DNA of 64,000 nt, taken from NCBI GenBank assembly GCA_028554795.2, contig CM068829.1, positions 131,837,325 to 131,901,324 on the forward strand. The letters run 5' to 3'. Both the position numbers and the translations under genes were made by a program. Shown piece by piece: positions 1-12,870 of this stretch. This DNA comes from Sinohyriopsis cumingii (taxonomy: Eukaryota > Mollusca > Bivalvia > Unionida > Unionidae). Position 1 is the stretch's first letter; each line of letters opens with the position of its first letter. The notes beneath the pieces are model-generated. The model did no database searches. It was not told the DNA's origin and saw nothing but the letters and a program-made list of their open reading frames with translations.

Positions 1-118
1 TGACAGGTGGTCTCTCATAACAGGTTATAACACTATATAATCTCTAAATCTGTACATGGAGAACCTGGTCTCTCAAGACAGGCGGTCTCTCATAGCAGTG
101 GTCTCTCAAGACAGGTTT
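1..118. repeat. Interspersed repeat cluster, first orientation
   Basis: The phrase GGTCTCTCAAGACAGG recurs with small variations three to four times. The same phrase returns in the opposite orientation at 1126-1293, so the roughly 1-kb stretch between them is bracketed by inverted copies. This looks like part of a family of interspersed repeats rather than a gene. Confidence 0.6.
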
Positions 119-1125
119 TACTGTATTAATTCTTTCACATAATACTAAGTCCTTTTATCATTTTCATTTTTCTCAAATTGTCTAATTATGTTATCCATTT
201 ATATCACCACAAAAATTAGAACATAATATTTCTGATTTGGTCATTCTTGGTATTAACTTGACCATCAGTGGCAAAATAGTTATACATTTTTTGTGCATCT
301 ACCTTTGCTTTCCTGTTGATTTTCAGGATAGATGCCTTGTTGTATGACAGGCAAATTTACATTTGGTTTCCTGTTGTATTGAAGATGAATGCCTTGTTGT
401 AAGTCAGGCTCATTTATATCCACTTCCATATAATTCATTATCATGAGTAATTCTGTGATTAAGCCATATACAAGTTGACTGGTTCCATAAGAAAATTAAA
501 TTTATTCCTAGAATGATTTAAATTTGAAATGTTTTTTACACTGTTCCGAAAAATGTAAGCATTTATTTAGTGACCATCATTCCGAGGTATGGACAACAAA
601 TGTCTTAATTTTCAGCTCTATATCAAAAATACTTGCTCAAAATGAGATATCAAAGAGACATACCCCTGAGGTAAAAAGAATCTGATACATGTAACCCAAT
701 GTCCGAGGTCACTCGAAATCTAGATTAAACCTCTTTTGTATTAAAAATGAGTTGCCCATTGGTCTTGTCAAAAGAAAAATAGCATACCCAATTTGCATTA
801 AATAAATCTTGAGCATGCCAATGAAATACAATATTCTTCTTTTGAAGTTCTTGAAAAACACTGATAGACAATTAATACACTGTCCCCTGCTGGGCCCCAT
901 CTTTAAACCGTTCCAATTTATGAAAACTGCTTAATTGTATCAACAGCAATAAGCACTGGGTGTACAAAATGAAAAGATTGGGGAACAATACATTTTCTGT
1001 ATTTCATTGGTTATCTATAATTAGCACTAACTGTACAGAATGAACAGTAATAAGCTGTTACTTGCTAATGCTGAGTAGTACTTAACAATAATAATAATAG
1101 CTATAATAATATTAATAGTAAAACC

Positions 1126-1293
1126 TGTCTTGAAAGACCACTGATATGTGAGGCCACTTGTCTTGAGAGACCATACTCCCAGTGCACAAATTTACTGATT
1201 GAATAGCATTGTGACCTGTTATGAGAGACCACCTGTCTTGGGAGACTATACTATTTTGGCAGAAAGGATGGTCTTTCAAGACAGGTTCTAGTG
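1126..1293. repeat. Interspersed repeat cluster, mostly opposite orientation
   Basis: Contains CCTGTCTTGAGAGACCA-type phrases, the reverse complement of the 1-118 cluster, and ends with one phrase in the first orientation. Copies are diverged, so it is old or fast-evolving. Confidence 0.6.
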
Positions 1294-2640
1294 TAATAAT
1301 TACAACAATAATTGTAATAATAATTTATATTTCAGATTTAAGTTCATTTGCAAAAATCAACTATTTCATACAAGATATGACAAAAATATTAATACAACAA
1401 TTTGCATCAATGGTCAATTATTGATGAATTATGTCAGCATACAAACTAAAACACTTCTTTCAAAATTATGTTTTTAATACTACCTGCTTTATTTCTAAAT
1501 GAATATGATTGCTTCCTAAGCAAAATGCAAGACTGTTAATGTTGGTATTCACAAATATTCCTGATGCACTATGGTGCCTATCTTAACCCATTATAAATCT
1601 AAATCCACTGGTGTAACAGATATTTAACACCTGCAATTATCTGACAGTTAAGTTCTGCTAGTTAAGCTAGAGGTTTAGCAAATTATCAATGTCCCAAATA
1701 CAATATTTTTGCATGGGTCATTTTTTACAAGAGTCTTGCCTTGGGCCTCTGTCTGAGAAATTCTTCAAGCACTGTATCCAAAACAACAATATTGCACCTG
1801 TAACATAACTGATAGACTTTATGGCTTTTGCAATGTAGTAACCCGCCTTAATACTATACAATCTGAAAGATTTCACCATAGGCTGAACAGCCCTATTTTT
1901 GTGTATTACTAATGTAAACAAACTGACACAGAGAAAGTAAAAAAGAAAAACATTTGCATGACCCACGAAGAGTGGTATATTAAACCATTTTACATCATAT
2001 TGTTGTTATTTAACAATAAGCTCATGTAACATTCAATAAAATTTTATGAAGTTTATAGTTTAACCTGATGCAATTATCAGATAAGTAACTTTACCAAATA
2101 AGTCATTGACAAGCAGAAAAGTCAAATACAATTTTTTTGGAACATCCTCTTGATTTTGGTCCCACTCAAACAGGGTAGATAACTGTTGCCTGAGGTTTGT
2201 CTCTTTAGACTTATTACTGCATATCCCAGTTAAATTTGTCCATCTTCAGTAAAGGTATATTTTAAACTTGCTCAGTAAATATAATAAAGTTTCATGCAAT
2301 ACAAAGAAATCTGTAGCCATTTGATGTACTTATGGTATTTGGCAAGGATCAAGTTTGGGGCCTAACGTACATACAATTGAGAAATTCAATTTATAATAAC
2401 TTTCTCATTTATTGGAGTGTTCTGATGAAGCAAAAATTCAATTTGGAATTGCGAATAATCTTTATTGGAAACTTTGAACTCAAAATGCACATAATAATAA
2501 TCATAACTGTTATACAACAAATTTAAATAGTTGGTGAACATTTCTAAAATTTTAATTGAAGTTTTTTTATTAAAGACAAATTTCAAGTTTATAATTGCTA
2601 AATTTGACAAGTATCTCCTGAACACAGCATGTGTGTTTTT
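1294..2640. other. No gene recognised
   Basis: AT-rich sequence with only short open frames that lack codon bias or recognisable motifs. The same applies to 119-1125. I see nothing functional in either stretch. Confidence 0.5.
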
Positions 2641-5339
2641 ATGCAAAAGTTAGCTGGGTATTAAATGTGCTAGTGTGAGATGACAGCCCCCTGCATAATG
2701 CCAATTATTATGGTTCACTAAATTATCTGATACTGAACTCGGCACTTGCCATATAGTATTTGCAAGCTGTCAAGGTTATAACAGTACACTAATTACAGTA
2801 CACCAGTCCAATCCCCTAGCCTAGTCTGAGCCTACCAGTTAGACTTCCAAATTTTCATAATGAGGTGGTAAATGATGGAGAGGGGGAAAATCAGTCCAAA
2901 CCTGATCCCAATATAGTGAGGACATAGTGTGATAATCAGAGGATACAGGATTGTCAGCTGACACATCACTAAGGAAGGTTAGGTGCTGATCTTTCCCAGT
3001 AGTAAGGCGCGAAACACTACCCATGACAGGGTAGTGGTGGTGCATCTCCTCCTCGATGGGCGATGCCACGAGATGAGTGGAGCATGTCCTCCACTATGGA
3101 AGGCAGTGAGATTAAGAGGTGAGTGGTGCATCTGCTCCACAATGGGAGGCAATGACACATTGCTACATGGTAGCTTTATCTTCTTAACAATGGGAGGTAG
3201 CGATGTGCTGAGGTATTCCAGTCAGAAGAACCCTGATTCTCAGTAATAGAGAAGCAGAAATTTCTGATGATGAAGGAGCATGAAGTTTCGTCTTTCTCTG
3301 AAAAGTGTGGCTCGAGTCTGCAGACCATGATTTACAAAAAGTACAACAATTTTTTTCTTGTACATTTGGAACATTTAATACAGTGACCACACTTTCCCAC
3401 AGACTGTGTTGATATTAGTCCTTTATATTGTAAATAAATTAAAATATTTATAATGTCATGTATAATTCAACTTGTTTTGTATGTACCATATATGGAGTAC
3501 ATCCGTGTTCTCTACAGACAAAGTAAACAGCAGCATAAATTTACCAGTCTTTTTTACAATGTAAGAAAGAGTTCTCAGTGTTTTATACAACTTTTATTGA
3601 ATAAAGGACATGTACGTAAATACAATAACAATGTGAAAAAATTAAATGCATTGAATCAAATATCTAGTATAGATACTGTATGCAATGTGGACCCTGTGGT
3701 GTCAATCTAGACTGAAGAACACGTATCTAGTTAAGCTGTCATTATTCCTTGCATACAATGACAAACCAGTAACTACATGTAAAATGATTTTGATGGTAAG
3801 TGCATCCGACCCCTGCAATGTACAAGAAGTAACCCCAAGTCTCTGAAGAAACCAAAACCAGAGGGAAAAGGTTTTCATGTAAAGATTTGGAAAAAACAAA
3901 TGGATAAGGTAACACCACTGGAGGTAAATTATTGTAGAGGTCAGGTGGAAATTGCAGTTAAAAACCACTGTCACAGGCAAATCTTCTCTTGTGAATCTGG
4001 CTCACATCTGAGCACATCAATGTCCTTGAAAAAGAATAAGAAAGATAAACAACAGCTATGGGTAAGCTATTGCTGCTATTAAAACACAGCTAAAGGGTGG
4101 TAATTCTACCTGAAACAAGAGCATTACACCAAACAGTCAAGACTTTACCATTACCAGTTTCACCACAGCCTAGACCTTTGCCAGAATAAATGAAGCTGAT
4201 TTTTCCTCCAGGTCAACTCAAGTCTTGATTTAGCCTCTATAGCCACACCAGACTGTAAGACAGCATCAAAGCCACTTCAGCTGCTGTATACACCTGAAAA
4301 AGATGATAGAATATCAAGACTCTGGAGGAATGTGGCCAGTACAGAATAATACACTGGTAGACGTAAGGAATGAAGATGCTAATTGAAAATGTCAAGACCA
4401 TTCTAACACAATTTGTTATAATGTGATTCCTCTTATAACACAATGGCAGCATGGCTCCCTATTTTTTAATTTAAGGTCACCTGTCTTTTTAACATCCTAA
4501 ATACATGCTCTCAGAAAAGCCAATTATTCATTTCCCTGCAGATTTTTAATTCCAGCACTGCGTTTAATGTTGCCTTGACTTCGCAATGCGCCGTTTCCAC
4601 CATACCGGCATGTATACAATTCAAAACAGAAGTATATTTGATATCTGATGAAACCTGGCAAAAAAACAAATGATATATGATCAAAAAGTTAGATAAAACT
4701 GATCACATTGAAATTTCAATGCACATTTTCTATGGGGAAATGTTTTGAAATTTTTTTTAATGCAATCCTGCTTATATCACAATGTTTTCATTTGGACCCC
4801 TAGCATTGCGTTATAATGGGTTTTACCTGTATAACCTCTGACCTCATCATGATACAAGCTGACTGAAACAATGGTGAAAATCAAGTTTACTGAATAAAAT
4901 TAAATTTAGTTTTTAAATGTGAAATTTTACCAAAATTTTTGGAAAAGTATTTTTTAAAAATTGTACTGTCCAATTTTCCAAATTATGGAAAAGAATTGTA
5001 TGAATTTTTAGTTCATAACAGCTGTTCCATTAGAACATACATGGTACCTATGGAAGGCAAATATTTATAAATATATTCATACACGTAACAGAACCAGGAC
5101 ATCAAAAAAGACAATTTATAAATTTTGATTAGTAGATTATTTATGGATATAAAATTTAAGTGCTTCAAGGGATTGAAAAGAAAACAAGTGCATCTTCGGC
5201 CATAATATGTAACCTTTTCATACTATAATAAAGAGTCTCTTGAATGGCTGACTCTGTTGTACAAAAAGAATTTCCAGGAATTCAAGATAAGATCATTTTT
5301 TCCTGTTAATTGCTGAGTGTTGAAATTTATCTCTGATAG

Positions 5340-6400
5340 TCTTCAGCAATAACAAGATGTTCAAGCTAGCTGCTGTTGTGGACACCTTGGATGTCATACT
5401 GGAACCATTATCTTTACTGCAGGACCAAACACACATCATTAGAAGTCTTTTAGTGAAATCCTCATGTCAATAAGACCATCCATTCAGGTGTATTGGTGAC
5501 AGCAATATTTTCATCACAGCTGTTGTGGCAGCCATATTGGATATATTAGAGGCACCATTTCTATTTAGGACCAAGCCTATTGGGGTAAATACAGGGACAA
5601 TGCAGTCATCCATTGGGGAAAAGTAGAGTTAGCAATATTTTCAAGATGGTCACTGTGGTGGCCATATTGAGGGTAAATTTGCATCATTTAGGATCAACTA
5701 GACTTCATAAGAATTCTTTTAATCAAGACTCCAGGTTATAAATACTTTCCATTTAAGAGGAACAGTGACAAGATATCAGATCAGCACCATTTCAATTTAG
5801 GATCAATGTGAAATTTTAAAAAGTCCTCTGGTGAAATCCCATTTGTCTTTCCATTTTGGATGAGTAATGAAAACAAGATTTTCATGATAGCTGCCATGGT
5901 GGCCATATTGGATATCAGATGTGCACCAGTTCCACTTATAACAAATTAGGCATCAAAAGAATTCTTGTAAAACCACAATGTCAATATGACCAAACATCTA
6001 AAAGTTGTGATAAAATTTTCCAGATGGCTGCTATTGGTGGTCAGACTAGCACCATTTCTGTTTATAACCATCCAGACAACATAAGAAGTCTTTCAGTAAG
6101 AAAATTATGTTATGGACATTCTTTTTGGAGAAAAAGTCAAAACAAGATTCTCAAGATGGCAACAGTGGTAGCCATATTGGATGCATGAATGACACCATTT
6201 TCATTAGGCCAGCTAAGCATCATACAGAGTCTTCTGGTTAAAACCATGTCAATATGACCTTTTCTTCAGGAGGAGAGGCAATAAGATTTTCAAAATGGCT
6301 GCTGTGATTGCCATACCGGATGTCCAATTTGGCATCATTTTCATTTAGTACCAAATAGCCCATAGGTTGAATGTGTGTGTAACTTTAATTGTCAATCCTC
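5340..6400. repeat. Tandem array of ~120-bp diverged units
   Basis: A block containing TTTTCAAGATGGCTGCTGTGG, then CATATTGGATGTC, GCACCATTTTCATTTAGGACC and CATAAGAAGTCTTTTGGTGAAA recurs about eight times with heavy divergence. Open frames running through it are by-products of the repeat. Confidence 0.65.
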
Positions 6401-6690
6401 CAAGTAGTGTTCTGACAGACAGAGGACAAATGACCATCCTTTAAGCCCTTCTGGTCTAAATTTTAGACAGCCATGTTGACAATTATCTGCTGAACAAAAT
6501 AAGTGGTTCCTCATGCATAGGGAAGCTAGGTATTAAATCCTGTGACCATAGGACATGACAGGCTCATACAGAATGCCACTTAATATGGCTCACTAAGTCA
6601 TCTGGTATTGGACGTGGAAATAAATAAAAACTGGAATTTACCACATGGTACATTCAAGGTGTCAGGTACATGCTTAGTTGCCAGAGTAGT

Positions 6691-6785
6691 GGATATTACA
6701 TACAAACTGCATACTGGATATTACATACAAACTGCATACTGGATATTACATACAAACTGCATACTGGATATTACAAACTGCATAT
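6691..6785. repeat. 25-bp tandem repeat, 3.7 copies
   Basis: The unit GGATATTACATACAAACTGC followed by ATACT starts at 6691, 6716 and 6741 with perfect identity; a shortened fourth unit begins at 6766. Perfect identity implies recent slippage. Confidence 0.95.
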
Positions 6786-7302
6786 AAATATAGGTAGTGC
6801 ACCAAATTTCATCAAATCAATTCCGAGTGTACTACTGAATGCAAACCTGAAAGATTACCATAACAGAAGTAAAACAGTTCCAGGGAGGTAACTCTCCATG
6901 AAATATAGATATTGCTCTATGCAATTAAGACTTGACCACTGCCTCTCTTTTACCACAGTCAAGAACTGTTGCTAGGATGAATGAAGCTGAATTTTCCCTG
7001 GTATTCAAGTGATAGAGTCTCTTTGTCACAATCAGACTGTGAGGATGCATCAAAGGCACACTGACTGGTTTCCTGTTCTTAGTCATTCCTGAAAAAGATA
7101 ATAATATGTCAAGATTTTGGAGGAAGGAGAGCAGCAGATGATGAAAATTAGTTGACACATGGAATACAGTTCTAAAATATCATCACCAAGCATGTCTCCA
7201 TTGCAACTACACTAAGGCTACTAAGGAAACAAAATAGGGAGTCTGCTGGAAACTAATAAAAATTCAGTCATGTCTAACTCTCAAGCACCTGAATCCAAGC
7301 TT

Positions 7303-7784
7303 TATAGGACTCACGGTACTAATTCCACTCCAATGGTAAACATATGGAAACACTATCATATTCAAAATTCAATAACTTAAAATTTATGGGTGCTGATAAT
7401 GACACCTATAATTTTTCGTGCACATCTAACCTTGGTGCAAGCTTATGTGTGGAGAACACCATATGACCCGCGGCAATTTGTTTACATACATGTGCATGAA
7501 ACACGTGTTATTGATTCTGCACCAAATGAATCAGGTGCTACTTTCAGTATTGAGTACTCCTGAGTCAAGCCTGTAAAAATGCTAAAATTGCATCAGTAGA
7601 AATTTGTCAATATTTTTTTTACATTACACATAGGATAAGCTCTCAAAAGATATTTTTCCTAAAATTTTAATTTTCATTATTAACCAATTATGGACCACCA
7701 AACCTGTAAATACTCTATTATTTCTTCACCCATTTCTAGACTGGTTCACAGTTCTTCCGTATAATTAGTACCGTGTGTCCTATA
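7303..7784. mobile_element. 482-bp non-autonomous TIR element, copy 1
   Basis: Starts TATAGGACTCACGGTACTAA and ends with its near-perfect inverse (TTAGTACCGTGTGTCCTATA), giving about 22-bp terminal inverted repeats with one mismatch. There is no coding capacity. The whole unit recurs at 10248-10729 with the same length and essentially the same sequence, so both are recent. TATA at both edges could be the target duplication or part of the TIR. I read it as a MITE; the superfamily is not clear. Confidence 0.85.
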
Positions 7785-10247
7785 ACCAGATTTAATTTTT
7801 TTTGAAAAAGTTGTATTTTACTCCTTGGTATTAGAGCATAATTGTAAGAAAGAATTGGCCATGCTTGTGCATGGATAATAGTGCAATAGCATTTTATGTG
7901 ATACCAATATCTGTAGTTAAATTGCATCCGCATTACATGTTGCTGTGTTGTATTGTACTTATTAATGGCTTATTCTTGTTATTAAAATAATTGTTTTCTG
8001 CCTTTGTATCTTCATGTTATCTTTCTATGGCATGCATGCTACACAAAAGAAACACAAGCATGATGACATCAGCAAGTATGACATCACAAGGTATCAAATT
8101 ACATGACGCACTGTATTTTCATCTCTCACTGGCTATAAGACAAGTTTTAAATGTTTTAAATTTCAAAATTGCATTTCTTTTCTTGCTGACTCTCACAGAA
8201 ATAACATACAGTGCATCCCTATTCACATCAATCAAACAAAACAAATAAGTGTGCCACATGACAGGTCAAAATGATACAAGGCCATTGCCCTTTTGTGACT
8301 AAAACAAATACACACACCCATGAAGCATCAAGAGATGCTGATATTCCAAACTTATTTAAACTATCATCACATGTGATTCATGACCCCCAAATGTTAATAA
8401 AAAGGTATAAAAGCCAAGGAAGAGTTCCATAAGCTGCATTATACTGAATAATTAAATAACATAGTGCTACTTTTTAGTATAAAACTATGGGGAAGGGTGA
8501 ATAAGCAAAGAATAGACAGAGTAATTTCTTCAAGCCTGGTAATGTTCCCCACAACAAAGGGGGTGGGGGGGAATGTGTATCAACCCAAATAACACATCAA
8601 CATGAGGTATGTTACATAAGGACATCAAGAGACAAATTTGAAAAAGCTATCCAAAGTTCCTATAATGCTGACATTGATGTTGGAGACAGAAAGTGTATGC
8701 ACAAACTGTTATGACTCAAGCTGTTAAGTATGCTGGAGGTGGAGAAATGTGTGAAAAAACTTTGCTATGCCAAGACAAGTTCATGTCTCTATGCAATATG
8801 CAGACACTGATAAAAATTGTCACTGAATACACTACTTGTTAAATTTATGTAATAGAATTGAATTGCATATTGAAGTTGTCTAATACATAAACATATACCT
8901 ACATTTACCCAAAGCTCATAAAAAGTTAAGAAAAAGTCTAAAAATCATTACTGTGGCTGCTTTCCACTATAAGCAGTGTTAAATTACTTACTTTTTAATA
9001 TAAAGCTGAAAAATGCATACATTATTGAACAAAGAGAAACAAAGCAAACATTGCAATCACTCAATTACAGTCAAAGGGGAGGTAATACACCTTGATTTGG
9101 CAAACCAAATAGCAAGCTCTAATTTACAGCTAAATGATTCCTTACTATTACTTGGTGGTAAGAACAGAGCAATGTAGGTTTTATAAATAGCTTTTGTTTC
9201 AAATATGAAACCATATTTCTGACATGAAGCTTGTTTTCATTTATTCACAACAACATATATGGTGAACAAAACACATATCGCTTAGTGCACGTAGTAATCA
9301 AATGCTGAGATTTGGAATAATGTGTTCTGAGACCACAAGTTGCAACACCCTGAGTATGAAGGTTTTCTATCATGGGACTTGGTACATGAAGAAAAAAGAG
9401 ATCTGGTTTGGTGGGAGAGAGCAGTATGTTCACCATGCAGTTATACATCAAGAATGTTTCAACTGTATGAAGAGAGCTTGGGGAAGAAAAACTGCCTGTG
9501 TAAAGAATGCAATACAGATAGGACTTTTGCAGAGTTATATTTGGAATGAAGGGTTGAAAACTATTATTTTAAGTGAAAATATCCCTCCCTGCTCCCTCAA
9601 CAAAAGGAATGCAGAAAAGTTCCAATACTGTTTACCCAAAAATGTAATGTACCAATATGAGAAACATGCTGAACATAGAATAGGTGTCAAGGAGTTTAAT
9701 TCTAGGATAAGAAATAAGACCGGTATAATTGATATTCAATGTGACTCGACATATAATAATTCAATTTACAGGTTGAGGCAATGCAGCATGTGCAGTTTTG
9801 TGCACAGTCCTTGTTTTTACAATGTTCTCTGCTTTGATCTGCTGAGTGTGTCTCTAAAGTTAAATGATCAGTACTGATGCATAAGTGATTGTGACATAAG
9901 TTGGTTACATATGAAATCTCCCCCACCCCCACCCCCTTTTGGGGAATTGTTGCATGTGTTAAATGGTATTTAACCATTTAGGCCAATCTATGGGTACCAT
10001 CTTATGAAATTCTGCCATCAGGCCATACTATGCTCTTTTCCCTATGGCCTGAGCTATCTACTTCCTCTCTCCAGTGTATAAAACCATCCCCATCTGTCTT
10101 TTGTATAGAATTTTTCTCCAAAACCACATTCAAACCATGATAAAAAGACTCCATTATGATTGTCATATGTAAAAACCACCAAATTGATACCCTGTATGCA
10201 CGTGGTAACCATGGAAACAACAAACTCCTATTATGGTATAGGTCGCA
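7785..10247. other. No supported gene; one 191-codon open frame
   Basis: Mostly AT-rich sequence. A + strand frame at 9302-9877 is open for 191 codons, and a second + frame over 9340-9549 is also open and Cys-rich. Neither shows a known motif, splice context or relatives that I recognise. Left as unassigned. Confidence 0.4.
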
Positions 10248-10729
10248 TATAGGACTCACGGTACTAATTCCACTCCAATGGTAAACATATGGAAACACTA
10301 TCATATTCAAAATTCAATAACTTAAAATTTATGGGTGCTGATAATGACACCTATAATTTTTCGTGCACATCTAACCTTGGTGCAAGCTTATGTGTGGAGA
10401 ACACCATATGACCCGCGGCAATTTGTTTACATACATGTGCATGAAACACGTGTTATTGATTCTGCACCAAATGAATCAGGTGCTACTTTCAGTATTGAGT
10501 ACTCCTGAGTCAAGCCTGTAAAAATGCTAAAATTGCATCAGTAGAAATTTGTCAATATTTTTTTTACATTACACATAGGATAAGCTCTCAAAAGATATTT
10601 TTCCTAAAATTTTAATTTTCATTATTAACCAATTATGGACCACCAAACCTGTAAATACTCTATTATTTCTTCACCCATTTCTAGACTGGTTCACAGTTCT
10701 TCCGTATAATTAGTACCGTGTGTCCTATA
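10248..10729. mobile_element. 482-bp non-autonomous TIR element, copy 2
   Basis: Second copy of the 7303-7784 element in the same orientation, same length, with no differences that I noticed on reading through. Flanks are unrelated (GGTCGCA on the left, AAGAAGTC on the right), so this is a separate insertion and not a segmental duplication. Confidence 0.9.
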
Positions 10730-11317
10730 AAGAAGTCAAGACGAGCAAGACATGGCATACTGCTGTAGATAATAATAGAGCATGTCTAATTATGACTAAC
10801 ATGCAGATGCCACCCCAAAGCATCATGCAGAGGGCATCTAATATTGTGGTCAAGAAAATGTCAAATGAAAGGAAGAAAGTAGATACATGAAAAAATATCA
10901 ACAAGAAGCACGGAAATTAACCTTCTATTATAGACAATATAATGGATGTCTGATGCAATTTGAAAAACACAGTAAGCTGCAAAAAGCCCAGCTACAGTGT
11001 TTTGCAAGATATTGGAATCACGTGTTAAATGACGATGGGCAGGGAGTTAATTATAAGTGCTTCCAGAATAAACTTTGCTAGTTGGGTGCAGTTGGGAGCA
11101 TGGCTCAAGGGACAAGGAATGATGTTCAATGCCCAGATGGTCATCCAGAGTATACGGCAAGCTCATCTCCCTTTGCCCCACTGTCAGAGTGGATGAAAAA
11201 GGAAAATTGAGAGTCACCTTACTCAACAAGATGCAATGATAAAATATGCCCCCAAAGATGAAGATTCAAGATGAACTCAAGAAATAGATGGTGCCCTCTG
11301 TGGTCTTGAATCCAAAG

Positions 11318-11590
11318 TGAAAGCTAGCTGACCCAGTTCACTTAATAACTTAATCTGACACTGTAGGCAAGTTTTACTGCAGAACATTTTGTTAAAACAA
11401 TTAGGAAGCACAAAATACCCTTATCTTGGGTGTAAATTTATGCTTTTGATCACCTAGTTAAAGCTAGCTGATTCAGTTCACCTATTAGCTTAATTCTGAC
11501 ATTGTAGGCAAGTTTTATAGCAGTACAACTTATTCAGAAAAATAGGAAGCACTGAATGCCTTTAGCTTGGGCGTAAAATCTGGGTTTAAT
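11318..11590. repeat. Two-copy tandem duplication, ~138-bp unit
   Basis: AAAGCTAGCTGACCCAGTTC... is followed about 138 bp later by AAAGCTAGCTGATTCAGTTC..., and both copies share CTGTAGGCAAGTTTTA, TAGGAAGCAC and CTTGGG(T/C)GTAAA in order. It lies just upstream of the large minisatellite. Confidence 0.8.
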
Positions 11591-11625
11591 CTGATTCTAA
11601 AGGAGTCAATAAAAAGCTTGCTGCT

Positions 11626-12870
11626 GACATGACTAATCAATGTATGTTATGACTAATCAAAGTATGATATAACTAATCAAAGCATGATATGACTAATTTA
11701 AGTATCAAATGACTAATCAACATATGATATGACAAATTAACATATGACTAATTTAAGTATCAAATGACCAATAAACATATGATAGAACTAATCAAGGTAT
11801 GATATGTCTAATCAAATCATGTGACTAAGCAAAGTATGATATGACTAATCAACACAGGATATGACTAAGCAAATAATCATGCCTCTAATTAAAGCATGAT
11901 ATGCCTAAACAATGTATGATATGACTAAAAAGTATATGACTAATCAAAGTATGATAGGACTAACTGAGGTATGATATGACTAATCAAGCTATGATATGAC
12001 TAATTAAAGTATGATAGGACTAATTAAGGTATATGACTAATCAAGCTATGATAGGACTAATTAAAGTATGATATACCTAACCAAAGTATGATATGACTAA
12101 TCAAAGTCTGATATGAATAAGCAAAATATGATATAATTAAGTAAAGTATGATATGACTAATTAAAGTATGACATGACTCAGCAAAGCAAGATATGACTAA
12201 GCAAAGTATATGACCAATCAACATATGATATGACTAAACAAAGTACAATAGGACTAATTAAAGTATCCTATGACTAGTCAAACTATGATATGGCTAAGCA
12301 AAGTATGATATAACTAAGCAGAGTATGATATGACTAAGCAAAGTATATGATAAAAGCAAAATATGGTATCACTATTTCCAAGCATGATATGATGAATTAA
12401 AGTATATGACAAAGCAAAGAATGATATGACCAATTAAAGTATGATATAACTAATCAAAAATGATATGACTATTTCAAAGTATAATATGACTAATTAAAGT
12501 ATATGACTAAGCAAAGTATGATAAGACTAATCAAAGTATGACATAATTATTTCAAAGTATGATATGACTAATTAAAGTATGATATGACTACTTAAAGTAT
12601 GATATGATTATTTCAAAGTATGATAAGACTAATCAAAGTATGATATGACTACTTAAAAGACTACTTAAAATATGATATGACTAAAGTATGACTAAATAAA
12701 GTATGATATGATTATTTCAAAGTATGATATGTCTAATCAAAGTTATGATATGACTATTTAAAGTATCATATGACCAATCAAAATATGATATGACTAAACA
12801 AGGTGTAATTTGACCAATTAAAGCACAATATGGCTATATAAAGTATGATATGACTATTCAAAATAAATAC
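11626..12870. repeat. ~20-bp minisatellite, about 1.2 kb
   Basis: Roughly 60 degenerate copies of ATATGACTAATCAAAGTATG run head to tail, with frequent 6-10 bp losses. Unit-to-unit variation (AATCAA, AATTAA, AAGCAA, TTTCAA) is spread throughout, so it has been diverging for some time. Confidence 0.95.

Larger units (their letters stand above)
2645..7160. repeat. Nested diverged copies of an interspersed repeat with a tandem core
   Basis: Two diverged blocks occur in the same order and orientation: 2650-2790 resembles 6525-6675 (shared phrases such as AGCTGGGTATTAAAT and TGGTTCACTAAATTATCTG), and 4085-4330 resembles 6850-7140 (shared AATGAAGCTGATTTTTCC and CCTGAAAAAGATGATA). The tandem array at 5340-6400 lies between them. 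The plan (conserved arms around a tandem core) is like bivalve core-repeat elements linked to Helitrons, but I cannot define the ends or show a Helitron terminus. No coding region is supported inside. Confidence 0.4.

Noticed and set aside
9302..9877. 191-codon open frame as a gene
   Set aside because: No recognisable domain, a competing open frame on the same strand, and no splice or promoter evidence.
11626..12870. CRISPR-like array
   Set aside because: Units are contiguous and degenerate with no unique spacers; the context is eukaryotic.
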